Positions 1-12,800 of a stretch of DNA of 64,000 bases are shown here, piece after piece. Every line of letters starts with the position of its first letter. Within the stretch, counting starts at the first letter, position 1. The stretch is from Metellina segmentata (Eukaryota > Arthropoda > Arachnida > Araneae > Tetragnathidae): the NCBI GenBank assembly GCA_947359465.1, contig OX375873.1:92525978-92589977 (forward strand), read 5' to 3'. A program made the position numbers and the translations under genes. A model generated the notes under the pieces. It had not been told where the DNA came from, did no database searches, and saw only the letters and a list, made by a program, of their open reading frames with translations.

Positions 1-192
1 AATAGCAGAAAATTCGCAATGAATAAATTATTCGTCATAAAAAATTAGCAAGTCATACGTAATTCGCTGCAAAACATCATGGAAGGAACTCCATGTTTAT
101 TTTGATAGGGTGTCACAGCATAAGCAAACAAACAAGAGCAAAACGTAGAATTTACTTCCTCTTATTTAAACAATGTGGTTTGATAAATATAC

Positions 193-390
193 GTTACCTT
201 AAAATGTTGTTCATTGCTGTTTTGACGAGGTGTAGCATCTATCTTTTTGGTCGTTGACCAATTTACTACCACCTATCGATTTGAAAACATTATTTGGAGT
301 TTCTATTAGCGACGTGTTGAAATCGTATTCGAAAACCAAACCAAGTGACGTCACAACCGCAATGCGTACAGAAAGCACATTCCATCCCTT
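193..390. repeat. interspersed repeat, copy 1 (second copy near 52.9 kb)
   Basis: Shares ordered blocks with 52893-53185: GTTACCTTAAAAT, then TTGGAGTTT, TTGAAATC, an AAGTG(A/G)C block, and ACAGAAA(G/A)CAC(A/G)TTCCA. The short open frame here is not conserved in the other copy. The rest of bases 1-652 holds nothing else I recognise; it is intron of the ZP gene. Confidence 0.5.
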
Positions 391-652
391 AAACACTGAC
401 GCCACCTTTAAAAAAAATCTCTCACATGCGAAAACTTATACACCAAAATTGATTTTAATAACAGTTCGCCAGACATTCACCGAACATTTAATTAGAACGA
501 CACGCATCCTAGATTAACAGCCTTAAAAGTATTTTCACTAGAACCTGCTTTAAGTATTTTTGTTTTCACTTTTCCATGCTTAACATTGCTTACTGAAGCA
601 TTTGTGTCGATTCGTCTAAGAGTGATATCATTTTTAATCTCCGGTTCTTTAG

Positions 653-807
653 GACGAGGTTCCAACTGCCTGTAACTGCCATTGTGACGAACACGGCGCC
701 GCCCCCTAACCTGGTCATGCGAGTACTGGACCGAACTGGACGGGATGCGGGTGTCGTTGGACTCGGCGACGAGCTCATGTTGAGGATAGAACTCAGAGAA
801 TCAGCCA
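653..807 (+). CDS. ZP gene exon a: start of ZP-C subdomain
   Basis: The acceptor AG at 651-652 follows a T-rich tract, and the donor is GTAAAT at 808. It reads (x)TRFQLPVTAIVTNTAPPP, then NLVMRVLDRTGRDAGVVGLG, then DELMLRIELRESA. The PPP..L.MR..DR.GRD....LGD.L..RIE pattern is the usual opening of the ZP-C half in invertebrate ZP proteins. The exon ends in phase 1 (A of an AGC serine codon completed at 2737). One base of a split codon precedes the first full codon at 654, so an upstream exon is required. Confidence 0.85.
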
Positions 808-3800
808 GTAAATTAATTTTTGATTTGAGTATCTCCCCCGATCTTGCTCTGTCTTATCTGTGTTATATTACCAACCTTCCATTGTCACGTTGTTGCTGTA
901 TTATAACTGAAATAGACAAATTTTTAAAATAGGAAATTTTGGTATGAACTGTCTTAACGGGTTGACAAGCATAATGTAGGTCGATAGTATTAGCCAATAT
1001 GTATATAGATTGTATTACTTGAATTATGTAGAACAATTATATCATAGGGAAAATTCGGACTTTGTTTGTAGAGACACTCAAACATACACCCTGTACGGAG
1101 GATGTCATACAGCGTGAATAAGTATGATATAATAAAGACATTTATTACTGTAAAATATACTTAATATTGGTTTACATGTAATACTAATGGTAAATTATGT
1201 TACTGGGCCCCCTGATAAAGTATTAAAAATTGTATCAATAAAAGCATAAGTTTATAGTATTTGTGTACAGATTGTATTATGCAGAACGGATAAGCATTTT
1301 AACTTTACCAGTGTGAAGCAAATGCCCTTAGAGTGTAGGTTTTGCTCAAGTTGTAAGTATTTCTTGGAAAGTGAACCTAAGATTTCGATAAGTACGGTAT
1401 TTTCTTGAATATTTATGTATTTAATCAGACACACCTTCGAGAAATAAGTTGATTTTGTTTTAGTAAGTTTTATCTGTTTTGAAGAGTTTATCGTAACTCA
1501 AGTAGTACATTTATCAAAGCTTTATTAATAGTATCCCCTTAAAATATACTATTAATAATATTTGAGGCTTATATATAGGTTAATGTTTATCTTGTATAAC
1601 TTAAGTATAATAAAGAATTACCTTAAAGACTCTTTCAATTTGAAGAAAAATGCATAAAAATATTTATTCTTAGATTCTAGTACAAAATAATGAGGTAGTT
1701 GCACTCTTTTCTGCATAAGAATGAAAATACATTTCAAATGTTCCCTGAATTTCTGAGATGTGAGGTATAGATATATAGGTTTAGATAAAACATTTGATAA
1801 ATCACACGCAACAATGCACATACTGCTATCATTACTGTTGAAAAACAATTGCTCAAGCGTATTTTTAATTGAATTTTGCTAAATTATACATTGGAAGCAA
1901 GTTAGACAAAGGCAATATCCATATTGTTTTTTAACCAAACTTGGTGCGACTTTTTACACGCGCACATAGGGATAAAGAAACACAATTTCAGAAACTACTA
2001 ACAAAGATAGAGAATACTCACAAACTGACTTTTGATAATTAGATGCGGAATATAAGCCTGAGGTAAGGCTCGTCTCACTTTGTAGGCGTTTGCGAGCATT
2101 TATTTATTTACCTTGATTGTTAGAAAAATTTGATAGTTAGAAAAAAAGGAAGTATCATTCACCAAACACAGAGTTAAATGCTTTTACTTTTACAATTGGT
2201 CAGAGTACTTCATTTTACATCTGCCATTTCCTTCACTTCTATTCATTCCGTTCCTTTTTTACAAATTGATCGTGTATTTTCTTTACTAATTCCATATCTT
2301 TATGCAAGACGTGTTATTGATTTCATGATTGCGTTCATTTCCCACTTTTTTGTTTGTATTATTGAAATAATATTGCGTGAAATGATTAAATATTTTAATG
2401 GTTTCATTGAGATTCAACCAAGCATGCTCATGGAAGAAATATGATTACTAGTGATAAGAAATTTTATGAATAAAATCCGGAAATTTAATAATTGTTCAAT
2501 TCACTTATTTTATCTCGCACTTAAATTTCTTTCTTACGTTTTAATATTTATATGGGTTTAAAATAATTTTCGAATATTCCTTAGGCATAATTTATAATGA
2601 CTCATTTAATCTAATTTTTACAGAATATACTTTAAGTTAGCCAGAAATCTCGGAAGTCGTTCTGCATGTATAATTTGATTCATTACGAACTTTATGAATA
2701 TTTTAATTTGGTATTGAATATTAGTTTTTTATTTAGGCAATTTGGCAATATTTGCTCGAAACCTGTATGCCCGAAGCAAGAATGGAGAGTCCCTATTCCT
2801 TATAGACAGTACTGGGTAAGTTTTTAGTGTCATCATAGAGCCTTAGAAAGCAACTACTTATTGTTATTGTCTGCTCTAGTGTAGACAAAGCAATAACTAG
2901 ACAGAATAATATTTTGTTTCAATTTTAGCATTCACCTTCAAGACTAACTATAAATTGTGATATAAATATATAGATATTACATATATATATATATATACAT
3001 AAGTTTGGCTTTCGGAAAGAGAAAAATTATCTGAATTTTGCTCTCTGCTTTGGAGTTAAATGAGATTATATTTTTAAGTATCGCGTTGAATACAATCATT
3101 TTTGACTGAATAGTTTTCAGAAATTTGTTTACTCAGTCGATATCTCGTAGCATTACAAACATTAAACATGATGATGCAAAGCTAAGATAAATTAATCTTA
3201 CCTACTAAACTATATCATCACAGTGGTAAGTTAATACTGTGATGATAGACTTTTCTATCTTGATGAGGGTGTACGATTTTTCAATATTTCAGATTGATGC
3301 AGATTTTTTATATAGTTTTCTGTCTGTATTAGGTTAATAAAATGATGGAACATTTATATATCCTTCATTCTAGGTGCCCTACCGACCCCAGTATTTTCCC
3401 GGGTCTGAACCTAGACGCCCGAGACCGGAAATCCCTTTTCGCCAATTTCAAAGCGTTCCGTTTCCCTTCTACGGGACTCGTCAACTTCGAAGTCCAGATA
3501 CGATTCTGTCAAGACCAGTGCAAACCGGTAAGTTAACTATTTTATACGACCATGTTTGTTTTCAACTGTATGTAAAATTTGAAGCCAAGCATGGATTAGT
3601 GCAGGGGTAAAGAGCAGAGTTCTCACCGACATAGATTTAAAAATGTGGTAGTCAAGATGGACAACATTTGAACGAGGTTGTTTCACACACCAATTCTTCC
3701 CAAAACCTGATATCAAAATGCACCTGTACGACCCTTTTACAAAGCAGCAACTTACTAACCACAAAAGATTCTCAGAATACTTCTGTATGGGACACTCGAC

Positions 3801-6800
3801 GTCTGACACCCATTTATGTTGTTAGATAGACGATTCCTTCACTTCATACCAGACTGCGGGTTGACCAGAGAAGAACTTGAATTCATTCGAGATCAACACA
3901 GTGATATTAAGCATCACTCAATGTGTCTCCAAGTGTATAACAGCTTGGGTAAATTTGTGTGGTAAACAACTCTTAGTCCACCTTCCAGGTTTTGGAGAAT
4001 AGTTCAGATATCAGAACCATGGCAAACCGTGCAAGCTCACGTAAGTCAAACTTTATGACGGTCACTGAAATAAGACATGGGTACCTTTGTGGAAATTTTA
4101 TACGAGCCCTCTGCAAGCTAAAGCCCGACCCAGGTATAAATTTTTGGACGAATAAATATGGATAAGTTCATTCCCGCGTAAATACACCCATTTGGGTCCA
4201 GATAGGTCGACCTGAAGAGCACCTATTCCTGAAAGACTTACAAGCCAGACGAGAAAACTGACCAGCCTACGTACAGCGATGTCTAAATTTTTGGTTTCAC
4301 ACAAATTGTGAATAATGATATTCGTTTTCACTGAATTTTGGACGATTCTTCAAGAATTTGTTACGACCACTGCCATAATTTCCTCGGAACCTTCCCTATG
4401 ACAGTCGCAGCGGAGGGACAAACAAGGAGTGGTAGTGCCCTTGGTAAGCGGGCCAAACGTGGTCGTCCAAGGCTTAGTTCGGTGAATGACCCAGGTCTCA
4501 CCTTAAAAAATAAATAAATATAAAACAAAAAAAAATCAAAATTACAATTTATTCTGATGCCGATGCTAAAAATTATGTCTTTAAATTATGCGGCTACATA
4601 TGGTAGAGATAATTACATTTAAAGGCTAGTAATAAATATCCTTGCAATCAAAACGGTAATTAATTAACATTACACTGGAGCAATATAACGGGATGATCGA
4701 GAATCCATCGTGAATGGAAATATCAGAGGACATCTCCTAATTTTGAACCAAGGTCAGATGACAAGGTCTAAACCTAAACGTGCACCCCACTCTTCAAACT
4801 TCCACTTCACACCAACGTGTGGGCATTTTAAGCCACAACAGATTCAACGTGCATAAGCCCTAAGTACAAACGGTATTTGGTACGATCGAGTGTCGAGCTC
4901 ACAAACCTACGGTTACTAATTAGTTACTCTCTATTCGTAGAAAATCCTTCGAGTAAAATTTCTGTCTCTAAATAATGCATTAATTCAGTCTTATGACATA
5001 GTAATCGAACTTGCGATGTTTTTTGATTTTATCGCTCTAATGTTAGTGATTATTTGAAGACTTAAAAAACATCGAATAATAAATCCCGTGCGTAATACCA
5101 AAGCTCATTAATTGGAAATTTTTTTTACTGTAAAACCGTTTAAAGACTAGCTATTAGTGTTTATTTCCGAAAATGGAACCAGGTCGTCTTCAGCTACGAA
5201 TCTAGATTCAATTTGAGCAGTGATGACAATCGTGTTCGTGTGTGGAGGCCCCGTGGAGAACGCATCAATCTTGCCTTCGCTTTACAGCGACAAACCGCTC
5301 CCACAGCTGGTGTGATGGTATGGGGTGCCATTGCTTACGATACACGGTCACCCCTAATATTGATCCATGGCACAATGAAAGCCCAGCGGTACATCCATGA
5401 CATCCTTCAGCCACATGTGATGCCACTCATGGCAGGGCTCCCAGGAGCCATTTTTCAACAAGTCAATGCTCGGCCACACACAGCAAGGACAAGACTGCCT
5501 CCACCACATTACCACCCTTCCGTGGCCTGCTCGATCTCCAGATTTGTCACCAATCGAGAAAATATGGGATCATTTCGGACGGCAAGTTGGACACCCTACG
5601 AGTTTGGTCGAACTAGAGGCGCGTTTACAGCAATTGTGGAACGAGATGTCTCAGGACATCATACACAACTTGTATGCCTCAATGCCCGCTCGTATCGCAT
5701 TGTGCATTCGATCTAGAGGGGTCCAACAGAGTACTAAAAATTCCGTTCATTTGTACTTTTTTCTTCAGTAAATTGTCCTTTTTCTTTGACTTCCTAATCA
5801 CTTATATCAAAGTGGTAATTACATGTGTAAAATTTCGTTTCATTTTGACGACTTTTTCTTGGTGCGCAAATTTTTATGGCAATGAGTGTATATACCTTTC
5901 AACAGATTAAAATGTGACATTGTATTTGTCATTATGAAAATAAGTGTTTTGGGTTTTTACAAAGTCTGAAACTGAGTTTCTGTTCCAAGCGAACGATATT
6001 TCTAAAACTTTTGGATGACAGGTTAGAAATTTTTGCATCAAACCTTTAGTGACACTTAAATGCCCACCCTTGACCTAGAGGGTATACGCATAGACATGTT
6101 CAAAGGAGGGTGGTGATATCGTGACAAATTGAGTGGTGAGAAAGCTGATCATTGAAGTAGTATAAAGAGCGATTGTTTTGCCACGGAAAATTTTCATACT
6201 TTACTACATATTTACTTATCTCAATTGTCAAAGCACAATTTGAAAATGACACTGTGATACTGCATCAATACATCACAAAGTGGTAATTCTCGGTTAAAGA
6301 TGAGTTTTTAATTTGTTGTAAATGCCTTTGAAATAAGTAAATTTTTATGTTGTTCCACAGAACAAGGTTATATTACTTCTCGTTACAGTGATAGTTCGGC
6401 TACGTGCGTTTAACATCTCTTTATTAAGAATGGAATGTAGCGCGATGGAGTCAATATGTTCGACATTTTTAAACCTTTAGTTAACGAATTATATGGATTT
6501 TATTCGTCCTAATATTTCTATGTGACATCTGTTAAGTAGTCTTTGTGTCATTGCTAGTGTTGCCCCCAGAAAAATATCTCTTAACATAAATAAATTTAGC
6601 AATGAAATATTTTATTTCCATACTGTATAAATATTGTTTGATTAAACGTAGCATCAAAACAGGTCAAAATTATATTGACGTGCTTACTTAACAAGTGACT
6701 TTATGTATCTATTATAGTCAAAAGTTTGAAACGCCTACATCAGAATGAAATACACGCATAACTCCATGCTTGTTTGAATAAATCAATAAAGTGTATGCTT

Positions 6801-9800
6801 TTAAGTAAAGCAGTGCGTCAAATCTCTTCTATCTCTGATCCTTATCTTTATCTCAATTCATTTTCCTCTTCACAGGTCCGCTGTTCTAACAGCATGGAGT
6901 CTTTCGGAAGGAAAAAGCGAGATGTGGGCGAAGATCCTCTGTCCAGCAGCCAATCCTTCTTCCAGTCATCGCACCCCCATAACTCAAGTAGAGATCCCCC
7001 CTCGACAACCGGCACGCAAGGCTACCCGAACTCTCATGAATCTAATATGAAGCTATCAGAATTCACACCCCTTTCGACGCGCACCCCTAGCAACAGAACA
7101 ACGTGGGCGTACAATGTGACTCAAGTATTCGGAACCTTCAGGGTCATTAGTTCGACTGCGCCTCCGTTTATTAAAAAGGGGGCGGCGGGCGGCCCGCTGG
7201 ACGCAATCAAAGCGCAGCATAATTGGCGGAATGTCTACACGGTTACGGATAATTACCGTTATAGAGGGCTGATGAATCGCAACGTCAGTGCCAATGACAC
7301 GTCGATCAATCCTGGTCAACGAGATTTGATGGATGAGGTTGGTAGGTCGGCCGGTAGATGGCGGTATCATACCGCCGATGGCGTGGAGAGTGAGTTCTCT
7401 GATCTGCCTAGGAGGGAAAGACCAAGTTCCATGGTGAACTCGAGTGACAGGGTTCGAATGCAGAGCAGCAGACCGCCGAACCCACTCCTGCGAGCAACCA
7501 CGAGCCAGATGATCAGTGGCAGACCTCAAAGTCCCAACAATTATTATTCGACCACAAGGTTAGGGAACAGTTTTTCAAACAGACCAAACAATAATAAAAA
7601 CAATCACCCCAATGTTCCTCCTCAAGGGAGAGGCTATGGTTATGACACTCGAAACAAAGTAACTGATTCCGATAGAACTGCCACTCATAATGGTCCAAAG
7701 AGCTCATGGCCCAACAACAGGATGGCAAACAGCTATCCAGAACTTCACAGAAGGCCCGTTCCAAATCGATACTACGCTTACAACACAAAGGAATCTCTTC
7801 ATAATTCAAGTAATTCCGGAGACGGCAGAAAGTACAATGCGTTTTCCAAGCCTTATTCCTTTTCGAGTGAGGTGCCACTTTCTTCTCTGACCACGCCTGA
7901 GTTGGTGATTTCCACGATGGTACCAGTGCCGGATGAACTGCCTCTGTCACTCGCTATAATGGTGGGTGAAGATACCGGAGTGGACGTGTCATCCTGGAAG
8001 TCAAACACGAAAAACGTCAATTCATTGGGTAAGTTGAAGAAAGGAGATGGTACCAAAATCACAATTTTAATATCTAATACCAAATAAATTACCATGTGCC
8101 TATAGATTTCAGCTGAAACTAACTAACTGTAATGGTACCCTTGAGATTTTCATTAACTACAACCCGTTTAAACACACCCTAGGCTTAATCGATTCTCTAT
8201 AAATTGATTACATAATCACAGGAATTATTTTAACGCCGATAGCATTATTAATATACAAAATGTTTAATCACATTGACTTTTCTTAGTTTCAACAGCTTCG
8301 TTGTTTTATAATTAAAGTGCTTCCGACAAAACATAAAAATAAACCGATTTGTAAAATTTTCAGAACAATCTTCAAGTTTTAAAATCTTTCAAAATTGTTA
8401 TGGTTTATTAACAGTTCATAGGTCATGTTATCTTAAACTTTAAAGCATTAAGAGCTCATCAAAACAATAAGATATTATTTTAACATCCCCTGAAATATAT
8501 TGATCTTAATTTTTTTTCATTACAAAACATATTTTCGTTATTTATCGCTATGTTGCTCAGCTTTTTAAAAAGACAAAATTTCACAAATTTGCTGAAACTT
8601 CATCAGTTCTAGGGTATTGTTATAAAATAATTTCTTCACGTCAATTTCTATAATGGATCGTCGAGTTTTATGACAGAAAGTCTGTTTGGGCGAATTTCAT
8701 CATACAATGGACAGAAACACGATGAGCATTTTATATACTGGAACAAATTATAGAAATATACCCAGGGAAAAACCAAACCTATGCAAACCACAACTCGCAG
8801 GTTGCTAGCGCAATCGGAAAACCTATATTTCTGTTATTATAGGATTTAACCATTCAAGTGGTTTTAACTAGATGTCTTATTCATCAAGATCTGACCACTT
8901 TTGCTACTGACAAGACATAAAGATACTGTCGACTTTTTTATGAGATAAAGATATGGTCAGTTTTCTTCAATGACAAGATATCTCGTCTATCAAAATCTGG
9001 TCAAATTTCTTCAAATGACGAGATATCTCGTCAATCCTATCACCAGGAGGGTTGTCAACTACGTACCTTAAAAAGAAGTGACGTAAAAATCGCTTTATCA
9101 GATATCAGATAAGGAGTATTAAAACAGTACTCCCGGTAGGCGTTGGCGTGGTGTTCAGGTTTCGAGAGTGGAATGCCAGCTCAGGTGTGACCTTGGCATC
9201 TCACCATGGTTCCAAAATTACATGGTTTTGTCCTCGGATATTTCCCATTGGGTTTGATGTCAGACCGTCGCCAATAGCCAGTTGAGTTGCCTGACGTTAA
9301 TTAATCACCATTACCATTATCACCATCCTTTCGTGGGTTAGTAACACATTACAATAATTAAAAAATATGCTTTAATTTATTTTACTAGTCTTTATAATAT
9401 ATTCATCAGTCTCAAAAACCATGCCTTAAATATGCCTGTCCACCTCCTCTTTAATGACGGGATACCTCTTCGATACAGCCACCATGTGGATTAATGAAAT
9501 ATACCTACAAAATTAAGTTTTAACATCTTGGTGAAACAAATTCCATTAGCAACCTCCAATGATTTTATCATGTCTAAGCCCTTTCGCACTAATTTTTGTT
9601 GATAAGGACGAGTTTACTCAAAGCCCCGTAATAAATTCAATTTTCAACCAACATTCAAAGGAGCCCGAGAGCTCCCTCCGCAGCTCAAAACAAAGTCGAG
9701 TAAATTCCTCACGTCGTATGCTAAACAAAGTCTCGGAAAACGTTCTCCCACCGAGGAGCACTTCCACCACTAATAGCCCAGACGGAAGTGCTTACGAATC

Positions 9801-12800
9801 CTAGAATGCATTGCCTCCATTCAAAGAGACTGAATGAACACTCCCCGCCATTACTTCAAAGTCAGCCCATCGCCCCCAGAGACCCATCTTCAAAAAGATT
9901 GCCCAGGTAAACAACATCCAGCCTCCCCTCGCAATCCGCAGGAGCAAACCATCCCTCTTGTCTTCGTGACGTCTCAAAAATTGTGAAGAGGTATCTATCC
10001 CCTCAAGACGTCTGCAGGAAAGGCACCAAGACCAGGCAGTCTCTTGTTTTCGCACACGAGAAACAAGCCCCCGCTATTGCAAAGCCTCAGCCAGAGAGGA
10101 TTTAATTACACAGCTATCAAATTACAGGACGATTTTTCTCCGAGGAATTCCCTGACTGCGACACGTCGGGGGGAGGGAGTTTGGAGTGTGAGTGCCACTC
10201 GCTGCCACTCAAAGCGCACATTTTAAGCCCCGAGGACCCCCTCTTTCATTCTTCAAAAGTGCGCATCAGACGACTCAAAATTTTTCAGCCGAAAGACCTG
10301 CATCACACCACTTCAAGAAAGTTTGAGTCCAATAAGTGATTAACCGAACAAGGGAGTAATGGTGTGGTTCGGCGTGAAAGGGATGTTCTGCGTCCCTGTT
10401 GCACGGGTTCTAGCTCTTCTTTTCCTTTTCGGGGCTTTCTATTCAGTCGACCCTCGAGACGTGCAAATAAATAATTCATGGCGGACGTTTTTGTCTGGCA
10501 CTCGAGGACATTATAAATTTTAAACGGGATTCATCACGTCGGGTTTAATGGGGTATAGTTAGGCACTTGAACTTGCTGTGGTTTTAAATGGTGCGAGTAA
10601 ACTCTACCTTGAGAGCTGTTAGGCTTTTGTTCTCGAATCGCCATTTTTTTCCTAATAAAAGAGGCATTTTTTTACAAACTAAATGTAGATGAAGGTAGTG
10701 TTTCTGCGGCGGAACGTATCCAAACATCCACCACCACGTCAACGAGAGGATATTTGAGCCCGCGACAGATTTAACTTGCACAACCCCTTACGTACACAAT
10801 GTTCTTTGGTTGGATCGAGTTTCGAACTCGCATTCCTCCGGTTGCTAATCCGTTGCTATACAAACAGGGCTACAAAGACCTTCGGTTCTCATGTTAATAA
10901 GCGTAATATTAACATCCTACAAGAGATTTTTCCCGTTAAGCTAAATATAGGTAGCGATAGTGTTTCTTCGTAAGAATGTGTTTCCTGCACGTATTCGGAT
11001 TGTGGTGTCATTTGTTTTTTTTGTACACAGTTCAGCGCTCTGTCATTCAACCGCAGAATTGAAAAAATAGAATTTCAAATTGAAAAATGACAGTTAAGTA
11101 AGGGACTAATGTCAATTAGACATAGTAAAAACGACAATGAACTTGCATTTTAAGGTAACCTTTGTATGTATAATGTGAGAGCATTTGGGTTACAGGAGTA
11201 AAAGTCTTCACATTTCGTCTTTGGTTAAACTAAAAACTTCTCTCATATGTGTACAGAATTCTTTGTTATGCGATAAAGAACAAGTAGAGAATTTTGTTTA
11301 GTATTCGTGGTTATTTTAAGAAATAATATTTCGCTTTAAAACACCCTTCATGGGTTTTAAAAATAAATCAACTGAATGTTATATAAGTACATGGTGGATA
11401 AGATATTGGTCATTAAAAAGTAGTGTTGTCAATACAGTGTATTTCAAAACTTTGTGTAGGAACTTAAAGGGGGCACAATATTAAACCAAATCTAAATAAA
11501 GATGTATCTCTATATAAGTGCCATACAACGAATCTCTATGAATTATAATTAAAAATGAGTCCTTATGAAATTAAATTAAATTTTGTAAGGTAAAAGTATC
11601 TTCTTTTTTACAGGAAATATAAGTTAATATCATAATCTAATCTGTATCAAAATTGCAAATGGTTTCGAGATTGAAGTAAAAATTTTGGAAATTAATGTTC
11701 AGAAGTAAACTTATATAAAATGATTGAATCGATAAAAAATGAAAAACTAATAGTACGTTTTCTTTGTCTATATTTTTAGGTAATAAGAAATTATAATATT
11801 TTTACTTATATTTTTAGGTAATATGTTATATTTATATTTTTAGGTAATAAGAAACTCGTAAGATTAGATATTTAAGGAACTAAATTTTATTAAATTTCAA
11901 ATCAAATTTGAAAGATAACGATTAGAACGATAAATTAATTTAAATCCAAAGGTACATCCTTCGATTCAGTATTTCTTGTCTAAATTTAAATACTGATTTC
12001 ATAGCTATTTAAAATTTGTAATTACTTTTATATTTTATACGCAATAGTAGAAAAATTCAATATGATTGCTTACCTATTTTAAATTAATAAATGTCACAGT
12101 TAAGTTCTGCAATACATGATTTATAAACTGTACACTGAAGTTGTCTACACAGTTATTTTAAAATTAATCCCTTAGTATAAGAACAACGATTGTCACATAG
12201 CTAAATGTAAATTTTTTTTTTGTATTTTACTTTTCTAAATCCACTAAAAACCTCTGACATTAGTTTCGTTTCAATTCTTAACCATAAAATTTAGTATAAT
12301 TTAAAATGTTTTTATTGCATTCTCTGTGTGTATGTGCATATTTATCTTTTCTTTTGCATTTTTCTTTTGATTTTACCTATACAAAAATCACATGGAGCAA
12401 AAATTACGTATAAAATAAAACATCACGATCGTGGAACATAAAGTACTAAAAAAAAAAAAAGAGTCAAAAACTCAGTTTTCAAACGTAACACACATACCTA
12501 TGGCTACACACCAGAATGCCATACCTACTTATAGCTCATGGATCCTGGAACCATCAACTTAATGGACTTTGTATAACTATAAGTAACTTACAAGTTTAAA
12601 GTTATTAGAGGACACAATTCTGTAGCTTTAGTTAACCGTCTTGGTGATTGTGTTAACTATGTATCACGTTCTTAGCAAATCCATTAGCAGATCTTGATAG
12701 ACACGATATCACGTCACCAGAAGAAAACTAACTACATCTTGATGTCAGCAACACAAAAAAAAAATCGGCAATTTCTTGATGACGAGTTATCTCGTCATTA

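Noticed and set aside
7056..7950. Long reverse-strand frames opposite the ZP linker exon
   Set aside because: They are antisense shadows of a supported exon that joins in phase with its neighbours.
9559..9804. 81-codon frame in the large intron (MILSCLSPFALIF...)
   Set aside because: No domain, no matching splice sites in phase, and it starts within AT-rich sequence; treated as part of an unexplained GC-richer island.
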